Part shown: one piece after another, positions 8,247 to 16,418 of the stretch
Numbering within the stretch: the first letter of the stretch is position 1
Layout of the letters: each line of letters begins with the position of its first letter
Assembly: GCF_001514235.1 (NCBI RefSeq)
Contig: NZ_KQ948936.1
Coordinates: 1 to 64,000, forward strand
Source of the DNA: Streptomyces caeruleatus
Lineage (GTDB): Bacteria; Actinomycetota; Actinomycetes; Streptomycetales; Streptomycetaceae
Length of the DNA: 64,000 bases
Direction of reading: 5' to 3'
Program-made: the position numbers and the translations under genes
The notes under the pieces: model-generated
Database searches by the model: none
Seen by the model: the letters and a program-made list of their open reading frames with translations, nothing else
What the model was told of the DNA's origin: nothing

Positions 8247-9455
8247 TCAGGCGGGGAAGGGTCCCTGAGACTGCATCACGGGCGTCCGCTCTGGTGGCTT
8301 GCGCCGACCGGACCAGGCCAGCAGCACACCTCCTGCCAGGGACAGCAAGCCCACACCGGCGGCGACCAGGCCCGTCAGCCACACCTCCTGCTCCATCTCG
8401 GGATGTGTCGTCTTCGGAGTGCCGTCAGGCGTAGCCAGGTGCTCCTTGCCCTTGTACGCCACCGGTCCGGTCTCGTCCTTGGGCGGGGAGACGGCAGCCT
8501 TCACCGCCGCCTCCGCGTTGATCCTGCCGTAGCCGAGCAAGGCACTTCCGCCGCCCGCCGGACGGTGGGTGGTGGCGATGAGGACATCGTTAACCTGGGC
8601 GGGGGTGAGCTTCGGGTTCTTGGCCTTCATGAGTGCCACGACACCAGCGGCCAGCGCGCACGCCGGTGAGGTGCCGTTGCCCTGCTTGTAACCGCCGGTG
8701 TTGGTCGCGCTGATGATGTCGACGCCGGGTGCAGCCACGTCGTTGTAGGTGTGCACGGTGGAGAATTCGGCGCGCGTGCCATTCTGTTGGGTGGCGGCGA
8801 CAGCGATCACGCCCGCGTAACCGGCCGGGTACGAGGCGCCGTTGAGCACGTCGCCCGCGTTACCGGCAGATGCGAGCACAGGCACGCCCTGGCGGGCGGC
8901 ATAGGCCAAGGCGGCGGCCTCGTCTTCGGCATAGGAGCTGAACAGGTTGTCGCTGCCAAGCGACATCGTGATCACGTCGGCGCCATGCTCGACCGCGTAG
9001 TTGATGCCGTCCGCGATCGGGTTGTTGCCCTTCCTGAAGGACTCCTCAAGATCCTCCTGGGTGCGCTCTTCCTCGTGCTTGTCATCGATGACACGAACCG
9101 AGAGGATTTTTGCCCTCGGGGCCACCTTGAGGACGTCCGAGGCCATGGCGGTCCCGTGCTGCCCCCACTCCGAGTCGCCTGCCTTCAACCCGTCCTTGAA
9201 GTAGTCGGGCCCGGTGGTGACCTTGCCCTTGAGGGCGGGATGATCCGCGTACACACCGCTGTCGAGGACCGCGACCGTCACTCCGTCGCCCTGACTCAGC
9301 TGCTGGGCCGCGGACAGGCTGAGTGCCGCCCCCTCCCATCCGACCGGCGTGGTGGCTGCGCGCGCCGGCGCGGTGGCCAGTGTGCACAGCAGACCCGTGA
9401 GTGCGACCGCGGTAGAGGTCGCGCGTATGGTCCGGAACTTCACTGCGGGGCTCAC
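8247..9455 (-). CDS. mycP: mycosin (ESX-associated S8 serine protease), copy A
   Basis: A 402-residue subtilisin-family protease with a signal peptide (1-33), a catalytic domain (about 45-320) and a C-terminal membrane anchor (about 362-385) with a short cytoplasmic tail, the mycosin layout. Catalytic residues are visible: Asp in VAVLDSGV, His in WGQHGTAMA, the oxyanion Asn in SAGNAGD and Ser in NGTSPACA. Mycosins stabilise and process at the ESX membrane complex on the outer face of the membrane. It starts with a GTG overlapping the stop of the gene at 9452 (GTGA), so it is coupled to that membrane protein. It is one of three mycosins in the window; this one is not adjacent to eccB. Confidence 0.93.
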   Translation of the reverse strand: MSPAVKFRTIRATSTAVALTGLLCTLATAPARAATTPVGWEGAALSLSAAQQLSQGDGVTVAVLDSGVYADHPALKGKVTTGPDYFKDGLKAGDSEWGQHGTAMASDVLKVAPRAKILSVRVIDDKHEEERTQEDLEESFRKGNNPIADGINYAVEHGADVITMSLGSDNLFSSYAEDEAAALAYAARQGVPVLASAGNAGDVLNGASYPAGYAGVIAVAATQQNGTRAEFSTVHTYNDVAAPGVDIISATNTGGYKQGNGTSPACALAAGVVALMKAKNPKLTPAQVNDVLIATTHRPAGGGSALLGYGRINAEAAVKAAVSPPKDETGPVAYKGKEHLATPDGTPKTTHPEMEQEVWLTGLVAAGVGLLSLAGGVLLAWSGRRKPPERTPVMQSQGPFPA

Positions 9456-10420
9456 CTTTCAAGGTTCCCGAGATGGGTGTGGAAGGTCTCGCTGAGGGCG
9501 TTCGCCGCGTCCATCCAGGGCTTCCTGTCTTCCTCGTTCGCGCCGTAGTCGCCGAACTCGCCGGGCAGGTTGCCCGACGTCCGGCCGTTGACCGCGCCGG
9601 TCGTGACAGCGATGGCGTAGGGGAACGAGTCGCCTCCCAGGGCCTCTCCGCCCATGCCGTTGCGCCTGTTCCCCTGCCACTTCGCCGCGAGCGTGCCCGG
9701 CACCGCGAACGGCACCACGGCGGCATCAGGGACGTCCGCGTGTTCCTGGTCGTCGAAGTAGGCGCCCATCTCCTGGCCAGCGGCGCCCTCGGGCAGCACG
9801 ATGATCGCGACGGTGGCGACCATCTCACCGGTGAGATCCACATATGTGGCACGCAGAACGGCCGTACAGCCGAGCCGCTCCGCGGTCTCCTTGGTCTCCC
9901 CGCTCAGGCCCTCGGAGCACGAGGTGTCCTGGGAGATGCCCATACGGCTCCACTGTGCGACCTGCTTGTCTGCCGCGTCGTACTTGTAGTTGGGCGGTTC
10001 ACCGACGGTCGCCGGGAAGAGCCGGTCCGTGGACTCGTTGCGCCACAGCGTCGGCCCATAGGCGGAGTTGGGTATGGACTGCTGGCTGTTGCTGTACGCA
10101 TGAGCCGCCAGCGCGCCGCCACCGAGCATGCCGAGCACGCCGAACACAGTGAGCAGCCCTCCGATGACCTTCCGCGCAGTGCTGCCCCCGCCCGACGGGG
10201 GCACAGGCGCCCCCGGCATGGGGTTCCCTGGGACATGGCTCCCGGGTGCGGCGTACGCGCCGTACTGAGACGGCCCCGGTTGAGCCGGCGGCGGCCCCGG
10301 AGGCACCGCCGGGACGGGCGGCTGTACATGGCCTGCCCCCTGCCATTGCGGTTGCCAACCACTCTGCGGGGACGGCTGCCCATACGGACCACCGCTTCCC
10401 GGCGGCGTGGGATAAGACAT
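9452..10420 (-). CDS. membrane-anchored protein with Pro-rich cytoplasmic arm
   Basis: ATG 10420 is preceded by GAGAGGGAAG. The 322-residue product has a Pro/Gly/Gln-rich N-terminus (about 1-85), one membrane segment (about 90-115) and an exported domain of about 200 residues with two conserved-looking Cys (DTSCSEG and LGCTAVL) that may pair. No catalytic motif is recognised. It is coupled to the mycosin gene at 8247 by a 4-base overlap, so the two probably act together at the membrane. A Pro-rich arm, one membrane segment and an outer domain fit an ESX accessory or a substrate-recognition protein, as inference. Confidence 0.8.
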   Translation of the reverse strand: MSYPTPPGSGGPYGQPSPQSGWQPQWQGAGHVQPPVPAVPPGPPPAQPGPSQYGAYAAPGSHVPGNPMPGAPVPPSGGGSTARKVIGGLLTVFGVLGMLGGGALAAHAYSNSQQSIPNSAYGPTLWRNESTDRLFPATVGEPPNYKYDAADKQVAQWSRMGISQDTSCSEGLSGETKETAERLGCTAVLRATYVDLTGEMVATVAIIVLPEGAAGQEMGAYFDDQEHADVPDAAVVPFAVPGTLAAKWQGNRRNGMGGEALGGDSFPYAIAVTTGAVNGRTSGNLPGEFGDYGANEEDRKPWMDAANALSETFHTHLGNLER

Positions 10421-11066
10421 CGGTTCTTCCCTCTCACAGCTATCTGCGAGGGAGCACGATGGGTGGTCCGGCCTCTCGTGACAGAGCCCGCCTCTCGACT
10501 GACTCGCAACCCAGGTTGCCGTGAGGCTCAACTACAGCCACTCGCGCACCTTTCGGCGCCCCCGCTAGTCTGACGACAGCTTATGACCTTCGCAGACGCA
10601 ATGCGGGTCCCTTCCGTGGCGCTCGCATAACGATCTCACTGAAGGCTGATGCCCTGTGGGAGCAGATTCTGCTCTGCACGAGCGCCGTACCTACCTCGCA
10701 CGAAGTCGTGAATGTTTTGCGAACGCCTCGGCGAAGAGTCCGAGGTCTGATTGGACAACTTGTGGCGTCGGTAGCTGGAGCTGCACTTCTGCGTGACAGA
10801 GGGGTGTCGGTGCCATGCAGGCGGGCTTCAAGGGAGAGGCACGGGAGTTAGAAGTCGCAACCAGGGAACTCCACCGAAGCCAGACGAGATGCGACCGGCC
10901 TTGAACTACGGAAACGCCCTAAGACCACCCAGAGCAACGAATTCGACAACGACTACGGGGCCGTGGCCCCAATCGTTGCCGACTCGGCTGGTCCGACGAG
11001 ATGGCGCCCACAAGGACGAGGCGGGTGCTCGGCAGCCATCTCCAAGGTGGCTATACGGCACGAGAT
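10421..11066. other. intergenic, no convincing gene
   Basis: This 646-base gap between two minus-strand genes holds several open frames, none with Streptomyces-like codon use or a ribosome binding site. A short hairpin GGGGCC-GT-GGCCCC at 10957-10970 could terminate the transcript of the gene at 11067. The promoter for 9452-8247 should lie near 10430-10560. G+C looks lower than in the flanking genes. Confidence 0.5.
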
Positions 11067-12413
11067 TCAAGCTTCGCGAATCGTGCCCGTGGGCAAGTCG
11101 CTCCCGGGTGTGAGGCTTTCCACGTGCCGCTTCATCTGAAGTCCCGCACGTTTCCGCCCCATCAGAACTGCAAGTACGGACGCGGCAGCGAGAGCAGCGG
11201 TCGCGATGTCCCCAACGCCAAAGGTGATAAGGCCCAGGGCAACGATTCCGAGTAGGAGCGCCTTCAGAACAGTGGAATTGGCGCTTGCCTCCACGGGAGT
11301 GAGAGGGCGAAGAGCACGGGCTTCCCCCGCTGCAGGGAGTTCCTGGTCCGCTGGAACAAGTGCGCTCACCGGAAGGGCAACTGAAGCGTCCAGAGACTCT
11401 AGCCACCCGGCGACGTAACGTTGTCCGTCCAGAATCAGTACGGCATAGCCGACCGAATTCGCGTACGGCAGCTGCCGAGCGGGCCGTCTCCAGTAGACGT
11501 GGCCACGGACGCCCATGAGTCGCTGCGCCAGGGGCAGGGGGTCGACGATGTCATCCAGATAAAGATGCAGCTCACCGAACTCTGCACTCGTCAAGCGAAT
11601 GCGGGGCTTAAGATGCTTGGTCACCGATGCAGACGCCGGCCTCTCATCGAGGGCCACTCCCACTCCCGCGACAGAGACGGGCAGTGCGTGGAGAATGCCC
11701 TTCTGTCGCGAACGGTGAAGGCCGGCCACGGGATCCGAACGCCAGCGGCCGAACAGATTCATGAACCAGCAGAAAGCAAGGAAGCCCAGAGTCAAAAAGA
11801 TCGTCCAGAAGTCTACCCGCCCGCCAATCTTCTCCTCGAGCGACTGACGATCCCCGACAAATACCTCCAGGTCAGGCGACGAAGGAGCGAAGAGGACCCA
11901 GATCTCTTCCCCTGCCTTCGGTTTGTCGCTAGAAGTCAATTCCAGCTCGGTAGTTCGAGGCCCCTGGTTGAAAGGTACAGGTACCAGCACTGTGGAGGTG
12001 TAGTGCCCAGTGCGCTGACTGCTTACGTACTTCGAGGAGAGGACCTTCTCGATCTCGGTCGTACGCATCGCGGAACCCGCGTCAACGATCTCCCAGGCTG
12101 CAGGCGTTGGGGACAACGCTGCATAAGCCACCAGAAACGCGGGCACCACCCAGGACCAGGCCGCGAATCCTACCCACCCATTACGTTGCTCCACCCACCA
12201 GTGCTTGCCCCCCGTGGCCAGGTCATCGGTGGGGCGGCGGCGGAGCCAGAGGACTCCGCCGCCAGCGGCTACGGCCGCCACCGCGAGGCAGACGAGGATG
12301 TCCCACCTGGGTGGCCGAGTGGAGGGCTGAATCAGAACAGTGGTGACCGCGGCCACCATGCTGAGGCCCAGCACAGCCAACCAACGGACCAGTGTGCTGG
12401 ACCTAGTCATCAT
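11067..12413 (-). CDS. multi-spanning membrane protein coupled to WXG effector pair
   Basis: A 448-residue protein with about five membrane segments: two near the N-terminus (about 10-60), one at about 80-102, one at about 205-225 and a pair near 385-425, separated by soluble domains. The large middle domain (about 230-375) is mixed alpha/beta and contains FGELHLYLDD and WRRPARQLPYA. Its ATG overlaps the stop of the upstream WXG gene (ATGA), making it the last of a translationally coupled trio. A membrane protein coupled to a putative effector could be an immunity protein or a delivery partner. No named family is recognised. Confidence 0.8.
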   Translation of the reverse strand: MMTRSSTLVRWLAVLGLSMVAAVTTVLIQPSTRPPRWDILVCLAVAAVAAGGGVLWLRRRPTDDLATGGKHWWVEQRNGWVGFAAWSWVVPAFLVAYAALSPTPAAWEIVDAGSAMRTTEIEKVLSSKYVSSQRTGHYTSTVLVPVPFNQGPRTTELELTSSDKPKAGEEIWVLFAPSSPDLEVFVGDRQSLEEKIGGRVDFWTIFLTLGFLAFCWFMNLFGRWRSDPVAGLHRSRQKGILHALPVSVAGVGVALDERPASASVTKHLKPRIRLTSAEFGELHLYLDDIVDPLPLAQRLMGVRGHVYWRRPARQLPYANSVGYAVLILDGQRYVAGWLESLDASVALPVSALVPADQELPAAGEARALRPLTPVEASANSTVLKALLLGIVALGLITFGVGDIATAALAAASVLAVLMGRKRAGLQMKRHVESLTPGSDLPTGTIREA

Positions 12414-13573
12414 CCGAAATCTTCCTCAAGACTGCGTTGCTGACGGCCGAATGACGTCTTCGGCTCGTCTGCATTCTTTTGCTTACCACCCTCGTCGTCA
12501 CTGGCAGCTAGTTCTCCGCCTGCGCCTGCCGCCCCGGCGCCCACACCGCCAGCAGGCACTTCGATGGCGAAGTCGGGGTTCTGGCCTCGCTGCCCGTATC
12601 GTGACGCATCCCAACCTTCAGCAACAGGAATGGTGTCCCTGTAGTGTCCGGCACCGCCCACTGTCGCTCCGCCAAGTGCCCCACCTGCCGCATTGATCAG
12701 GGCATTCTTACCCCACTCGGGGTCCTCGTCTGTCGTGAGCGCGGTATGGCCATCCACAGCAAGTCCGCCGGCCACATTGCCGACAACCCCACCGGTGATG
12801 TTCTCAGTGAGGCCCTTGGCAAGATCACTCGGCGGGCTGGCCATGTCATCCATGATCTTTCCGGCCTTGCCCGCTGCCGCCGCGCCCGCAGGCGTGCCAA
12901 CGGCTGCGGCAAGTCCTCCCTGCCAGGTTGCTTCCCAGACCTTGGCTCCATCGACCTCCTGGCCGGAGAGACCGGCACCGAGCAGCGTTCCGCCCGTGTT
13001 TCCAGCCCAGTTGACGAAGAAGCTGGCAGCCAGCTTGGTCATCTTCCCGGCCTGTTGGTACGCACGGATTGCCGCCGCTATGCGCCGAAGTAGGGTACCG
13101 AGGCGGGCCGAAATTCGGATCGCTTGAGCAGCGAGTCGGGTGACATTCGCGGCCGCGGCACCACCAGCAACACCAAAGCTCACGAAGGACAAAGCCACGC
13201 CAACACCGATGGAGACACCAATTTCGGTGTAGATTGCGTGGATCTCGTCGTTGACGGTCTCGATCTCATCGGCCACCGCATCGAGCTGCTTGGCGATGTC
13301 GTCGTACTCTTCGACCCCCTGCTCGACCGCAACCTTGACCTTACGCCAATGCTCCCTGAAGGCTTCCGCAGCTTCCCCGCGCCAAGTGTGACCGACTGTG
13401 TCCTCGACGTTCTTGTCGAGCGCCTTGAGTAGCCCACCCGGGCCCGCCACGTCGTTCTTGAGCTGCCGCCAGGCCTTGGCCGCCTGCCTCAACTCATCCG
13501 GCCGACCACCGGGGTTAACGATCTCGAGGCCAAGTTCGACGAGCTCCTCTGCGCCCGACTCCTTGCCACTCAC
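12410..13573 (-). CDS. WXG100-domain protein with Gly-zipper membrane-active region
   Basis: A 387-residue protein. Residues about 25-115 form a WXG100 hairpin (W64-R-G66, then EAAEAF). A hydrophobic stretch follows (about 118-150), a basic amphipathic region, then a long Gly/Ala-rich zipper-like segment (about 180-300) containing TGGVVGNVAGG and NAAGGALGGATVGGAG, and a hydrophilic tail. This resembles actinobacterial WXG polymorphic effectors whose middle region inserts into membranes; no nuclease or ADP-ribosyltransferase motif is visible at the C-terminus. Its GTG start overlaps the stop of the small WXG-type gene upstream and its stop overlaps the membrane gene downstream. Confidence 0.82.
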   Translation of the reverse strand: MSGKESGAEELVELGLEIVNPGGRPDELRQAAKAWRQLKNDVAGPGGLLKALDKNVEDTVGHTWRGEAAEAFREHWRKVKVAVEQGVEEYDDIAKQLDAVADEIETVNDEIHAIYTEIGVSIGVGVALSFVSFGVAGGAAAANVTRLAAQAIRISARLGTLLRRIAAAIRAYQQAGKMTKLAASFFVNWAGNTGGTLLGAGLSGQEVDGAKVWEATWQGGLAAAVGTPAGAAAAGKAGKIMDDMASPPSDLAKGLTENITGGVVGNVAGGLAVDGHTALTTDEDPEWGKNALINAAGGALGGATVGGAGHYRDTIPVAEGWDASRYGQRGQNPDFAIEVPAGGVGAGAAGAGGELAASDDEGGKQKNADEPKTSFGRQQRSLEEDFG

Positions 13574-13905
13574 TTGTCACCCCCAGAGGCCTTGCCGAAG
13601 AGGACAGCAGTCTCGTCATCATTCACTTCGGTGCTCTTGTTGACCTTCCTGAGGGCGTCAGCAATAGCGTCCAGATGTTCGTGAACTGCCTTCATCGCAG
13701 AAGCTGCAGACGTCGAGTACTCGATGTAAGCGTTTCTAACCTCATCCGATTCCGTGAGAAGCCCGAAGCCATCGGAAATTGCTTCCTCGCCGGTCTCGTT
13801 CTCGAACTTCTTGAGATAGGCGCGCAGATCATATGCCTGGAGTTCAAAGTTCTTGGCAAGACTCCTGCCGGCCCCATCTGCGTAGTACGCCTCGTCGTCA
13901 GCCAT
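13570..13905 (-). CDS. small WXG100-superfamily partner protein
   Basis: A 111-residue, wholly helical acidic protein of WXG100 size without a clear WXG turn (the turn is near SDGFGL). GGGGAAG precedes the ATG by 5 bases. Its stop overlaps the GTG of the WXG effector at 12410, so the two are made in stoichiometric coupling and probably form a heterodimer for export. The C-terminus is Glu/Asp-rich. It lacks a good YxxxD/E motif, so the export signal may come from the partner. Confidence 0.75.
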   Translation of the reverse strand: MADDEAYYADGAGRSLAKNFELQAYDLRAYLKKFENETGEEAISDGFGLLTESDEVRNAYIEYSTSAASAMKAVHEHLDAIADALRKVNKSTEVNDDETAVLFGKASGGDK

Positions 13906-14334
13906 TTGCTTCCCCGTTCATGAACGACTCGTGAGCATCGACTGGTTGGCGTAAGTCACCTATTACCAGGGTGGCCGTCTCCCGAGCCTGGCGTGCCTTT
14001 GCTGATCCTGAAGTGAGTTTTGTCCTGTCTCTCACTTGCCCTTCAATCGGATTCCCCAAATACTCCCCCGTGACCTGACCTCCTGCGCGCCCTCTTTCAG
14101 CAACACTTCGCCCCCTTAACACCAGTAGGTTCTTGGCAGGAGCTTTACGCAATCGCAGTAGGTCCTGTCAGCACGTCAGGTGGCGCATCTCCCCGCTCGC
14201 CGCGCAGGTCTCGAGAGGGCAGCAGATGCGGCCATGATGATGTAGGGCAGATCCACCGGTCGCCTAGCGAACCGTCCCTGCCCCTGTCCGCTGACCTACT
14301 TACCCACCTGACCTGGCGCAAATGTGACGAGTCT
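13906..14334. other. intergenic, no convincing gene
   Basis: A 429-base gap upstream of the WXG trio, presumably carrying its promoter and the 3' region of the gene at 14335. One minus-strand frame (13898-14152) is open but has unbiased codons and ends across the ribosome binding site of 13570, so I do not call it. Confidence 0.5.
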
Positions 14335-14601
14335 CTACTGCCCTTGGTACGGAGGCGTCTGCTGAGCGTAGGGGTTGGGCTGCTGCGGAGACTGACCCGG
14401 GGGTGTTACGTATCCCTGATGGGGGGTCGCCAGATACTGCTGCTGGGGTGGGTAGCCCATGTTTTGCGGGTGAGTTCCAACACCAGGATTGTTCGGGCCG
14501 ACACTCGGGTTACGGCGGCTTCGCAGCACAGCGAAGACGACGACGGCACCAATTACGGCGCCGAGGCCGACGACGCCAACCACAAGGACAATGGCGCCCA
14601 T
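14335..14601 (-). CDS. small single-span protein homologous to a mycosin tail
   Basis: An 88-residue protein with one membrane segment (about 3-27), then a positive stop (RSRRN) and a Pro/Gln-rich cytoplasmic tail. The whole of it matches the C-terminal anchor and tail of the mycosin encoded at 14971, including RSRRN, MGYPPQ versus TGYPPQ, TPPGQSPQxPNPY and the final QGQ. It has its own GGGAGCG and ATG. It could be a remnant of a duplicated mycosin or a functional stand-alone anchor. The downstream end has no hairpin that I can see. Confidence 0.78.
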   Translation of the reverse strand: MGAIVLVVGVVGLGAVIGAVVVFAVLRSRRNPSVGPNNPGVGTHPQNMGYPPQQQYLATPHQGYVTPPGQSPQQPNPYAQQTPPYQGQ

Positions 14602-14637
14602 TAGGCAGGCGCTCCCTTCTCGTTCTTGGCTTCTAGG

Positions 14638-14946
14638 TCACTGCAAGATCGCGGCTGCGACGAAAAAGAGCAGCAGGGTCGCGGCATGAGTTGCCGCACC
14701 CCACCTTTTCAGAGCTCGACTGTCATTGCGGTATCCACGCAGCATGACCAAGAGACCCACATGCGTGCCGATCAAATTGAGCGCTGCCAGCCACAAAAGC
14801 GAGCCCGACATGACCGACGCAACAAAGAACAGCCAAGGGGTGAGGACTGCAAGGCCCAGCAAGATGGTGGTGAAGTGGCTCGCTGTGCGCGCTGTCATCT
14901 CATCGGCAGCGGATTGGGAATGCAGTTCTGGCAGTTCTGAGTCCAC
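14638..14946 (-). CDS. small membrane protein in mycosin operon
   Basis: A 102-residue protein starting at GTG 14946 with GGAGAACC just upstream. It has three hydrophobic segments (about 22-45, 48-68 and 82-101) and short loops. It sits between the mycosin gene at 14971 and its tail-like paralogue at 14335, with gaps of 24 and 36 bases, so all are likely co-transcribed. No motif suggests a function. Confidence 0.72.
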   Translation of the reverse strand: MDSELPELHSQSAADEMTARTASHFTTILLGLAVLTPWLFFVASVMSGSLLWLAALNLIGTHVGLLVMLRGYRNDSRALKRWGAATHAATLLLFFVAAAILQ

Positions 14947-14970
14947 AGGTTCTCCAAGGGGGAGTTACCT

Positions 14971-16347
14971 CTACTGCCCTTGGCGCGGAGGCTGTTGGGT
15001 GTAGGGGTTGGGGTGCTGCGGAGACTGTCCCGGAGGTGTGGGGTAGCCCTGATTGGGAGCTGTGTTGGGGTACCGCTGATAGCCCGTCGGGGGCTGAGGC
15101 GGGTATCCCGTGCCGTGGGGAGGAGTTCCGCCGCCGGAGCCGGGGCCACCGTTACCGCCGTTTCGGCGGCTGCGGATGACAGCGAAGAGGATGCCGATGA
15201 CGACCACGGCGCCTGCGATGCCGGCGATGAGAAGGATGCTGCCCGAGGAGGACTTCTTCTTTTTCTTGGCGGCCTGGCTCTTGCTGTCGTTGTCGTCGGA
15301 GGCGGCGCCTGAGTTCGTGGACGTGGACGGCGAGGACTGGGCTAGGGGGCCCTGCTTGGAGCCCTTGGGGATGTCCTTGGTCAGCGCCGCGTACGGGCGG
15401 ATGATGCCGTAGCCATACTTTTCGTCCGGTACTTTCTTGACGTCTTCGTCGAGGAACGTGGCTGATTTGATCAGGCGGTTGACGACCTGGCCTGCGGTGA
15501 GGTTCGGATACTTAGCTCGGACCAAGGCGGCAGTTGCAGAGACATAGGCGGTTGCGTCGGATACTCCGCTACCCTCAGCGTAACCGTTGGAATGGCTGGT
15601 ATCTGCTCTGGCAATATTTGCACCGGGAGCAGCAAGCGTCACTCCGGGACCGTAATTCGAATCCTTCCAAACGTTCAACGACTCATCAATAGCACCTACT
15701 GCTACTACGCCGGGAAGTTTGGCCGGATACTCCAGACCTTCGATTCCATCATTTCCTGTTCCTGACACAACAACGACATCATGTTGCAGTGCATACGCAA
15801 TTGCCTCGGCCCCCTTAGAGCCTGGCAAGGCGGTGGCGTCAGCAAAGGACAGATTGATCACATCTGCACCTTGATCAACCGCGTATCGGACTCCAGCCGC
15901 CCATTCCTCGTTAACGTAGTTCTCACTAACGGAATCAGCGACCTTGATTGGAAGGATCTGGGCCTTCGGCGCCAGTCCCATGACGCCTGCTGAACCGTTC
16001 GCGCCATGCCCGTGGCCGGCGATGATACTCGCCATGCCGGTGCCATGACCATCAGGGTCATCCTGAGGGCCTTCGCCGTTCGCCGTGAAGTTCTTGCCCT
16101 TCAGTACCTGGCCAGTCAGGTCAGGGTGATTGCCGTCCACTCCTGTATCGACGACTGCGACTGTGACACCTTGCCCCTGTGATTCTGTCCAGACCTTCTT
16201 GAAGTCGATGACGTCGATAACCCACTGCCTGTCGCGGATGTAATCCGCTGAAGCACTGGGAGCCGAAGTGAGGAGCAAGGCCCCCGTCAACGCCACGACG
16301 CCTGTCGTGGACCAGACTCGCTTGAAACCCAATTCCTTGCTCCTCAC
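14971..16347 (-). CDS. mycP: mycosin (ESX-associated S8 serine protease), copy B
   Basis: A 458-residue protease with signal peptide (1-34), S8 domain (about 45-320), a Ser/Lys-rich linker, a membrane anchor (about 378-398) and a Pro/Gln-rich cytoplasmic tail of about 60 residues. Catalytic Asp is in VAVVDTGVDGNHPD, His in DGHGTGMASI, oxyanion Asn in SGTGNDG. The Ser region reads GSGVSDATAYVSATAAL: the usual GTSxAxP is changed to GVSDATA, keeping Ser but losing Thr and Pro. The protease may be active with altered geometry. It lies downstream of the WXG genes at 16419 and 18025 and is the second of three mycosins. Confidence 0.92.
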   Translation of the reverse strand: MRSKELGFKRVWSTTGVVALTGALLLTSAPSASADYIRDRQWVIDVIDFKKVWTESQGQGVTVAVVDTGVDGNHPDLTGQVLKGKNFTANGEGPQDDPDGHGTGMASIIAGHGHGANGSAGVMGLAPKAQILPIKVADSVSENYVNEEWAAGVRYAVDQGADVINLSFADATALPGSKGAEAIAYALQHDVVVVSGTGNDGIEGLEYPAKLPGVVAVGAIDESLNVWKDSNYGPGVTLAAPGANIARADTSHSNGYAEGSGVSDATAYVSATAALVRAKYPNLTAGQVVNRLIKSATFLDEDVKKVPDEKYGYGIIRPYAALTKDIPKGSKQGPLAQSSPSTSTNSGAASDDNDSKSQAAKKKKKSSSGSILLIAGIAGAVVVIGILFAVIRSRRNGGNGGPGSGGGTPPHGTGYPPQPPTGYQRYPNTAPNQGYPTPPGQSPQHPNPYTQQPPRQGQ

Positions 16348-16418
16348 TCAGCCTTGGCTGGATCCGCCAGCCGTCTTACATGGGCAGTCGACGAGTTTCG
16401 TCCGGCCCGCTTACATGC

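Noticed and set aside
10793-11113. Possible 106-residue plus-strand gene in the 10.4-11.1 kb gap
   Set aside because: No ribosome binding site, no GC3 bias, low-complexity product; it runs into the 3' end of a real gene.
13898-14152. Possible 84-residue minus-strand gene
   Set aside because: Codon use is unbiased and it overlaps the ribosome binding site of the small WXG gene; no conserved feature.
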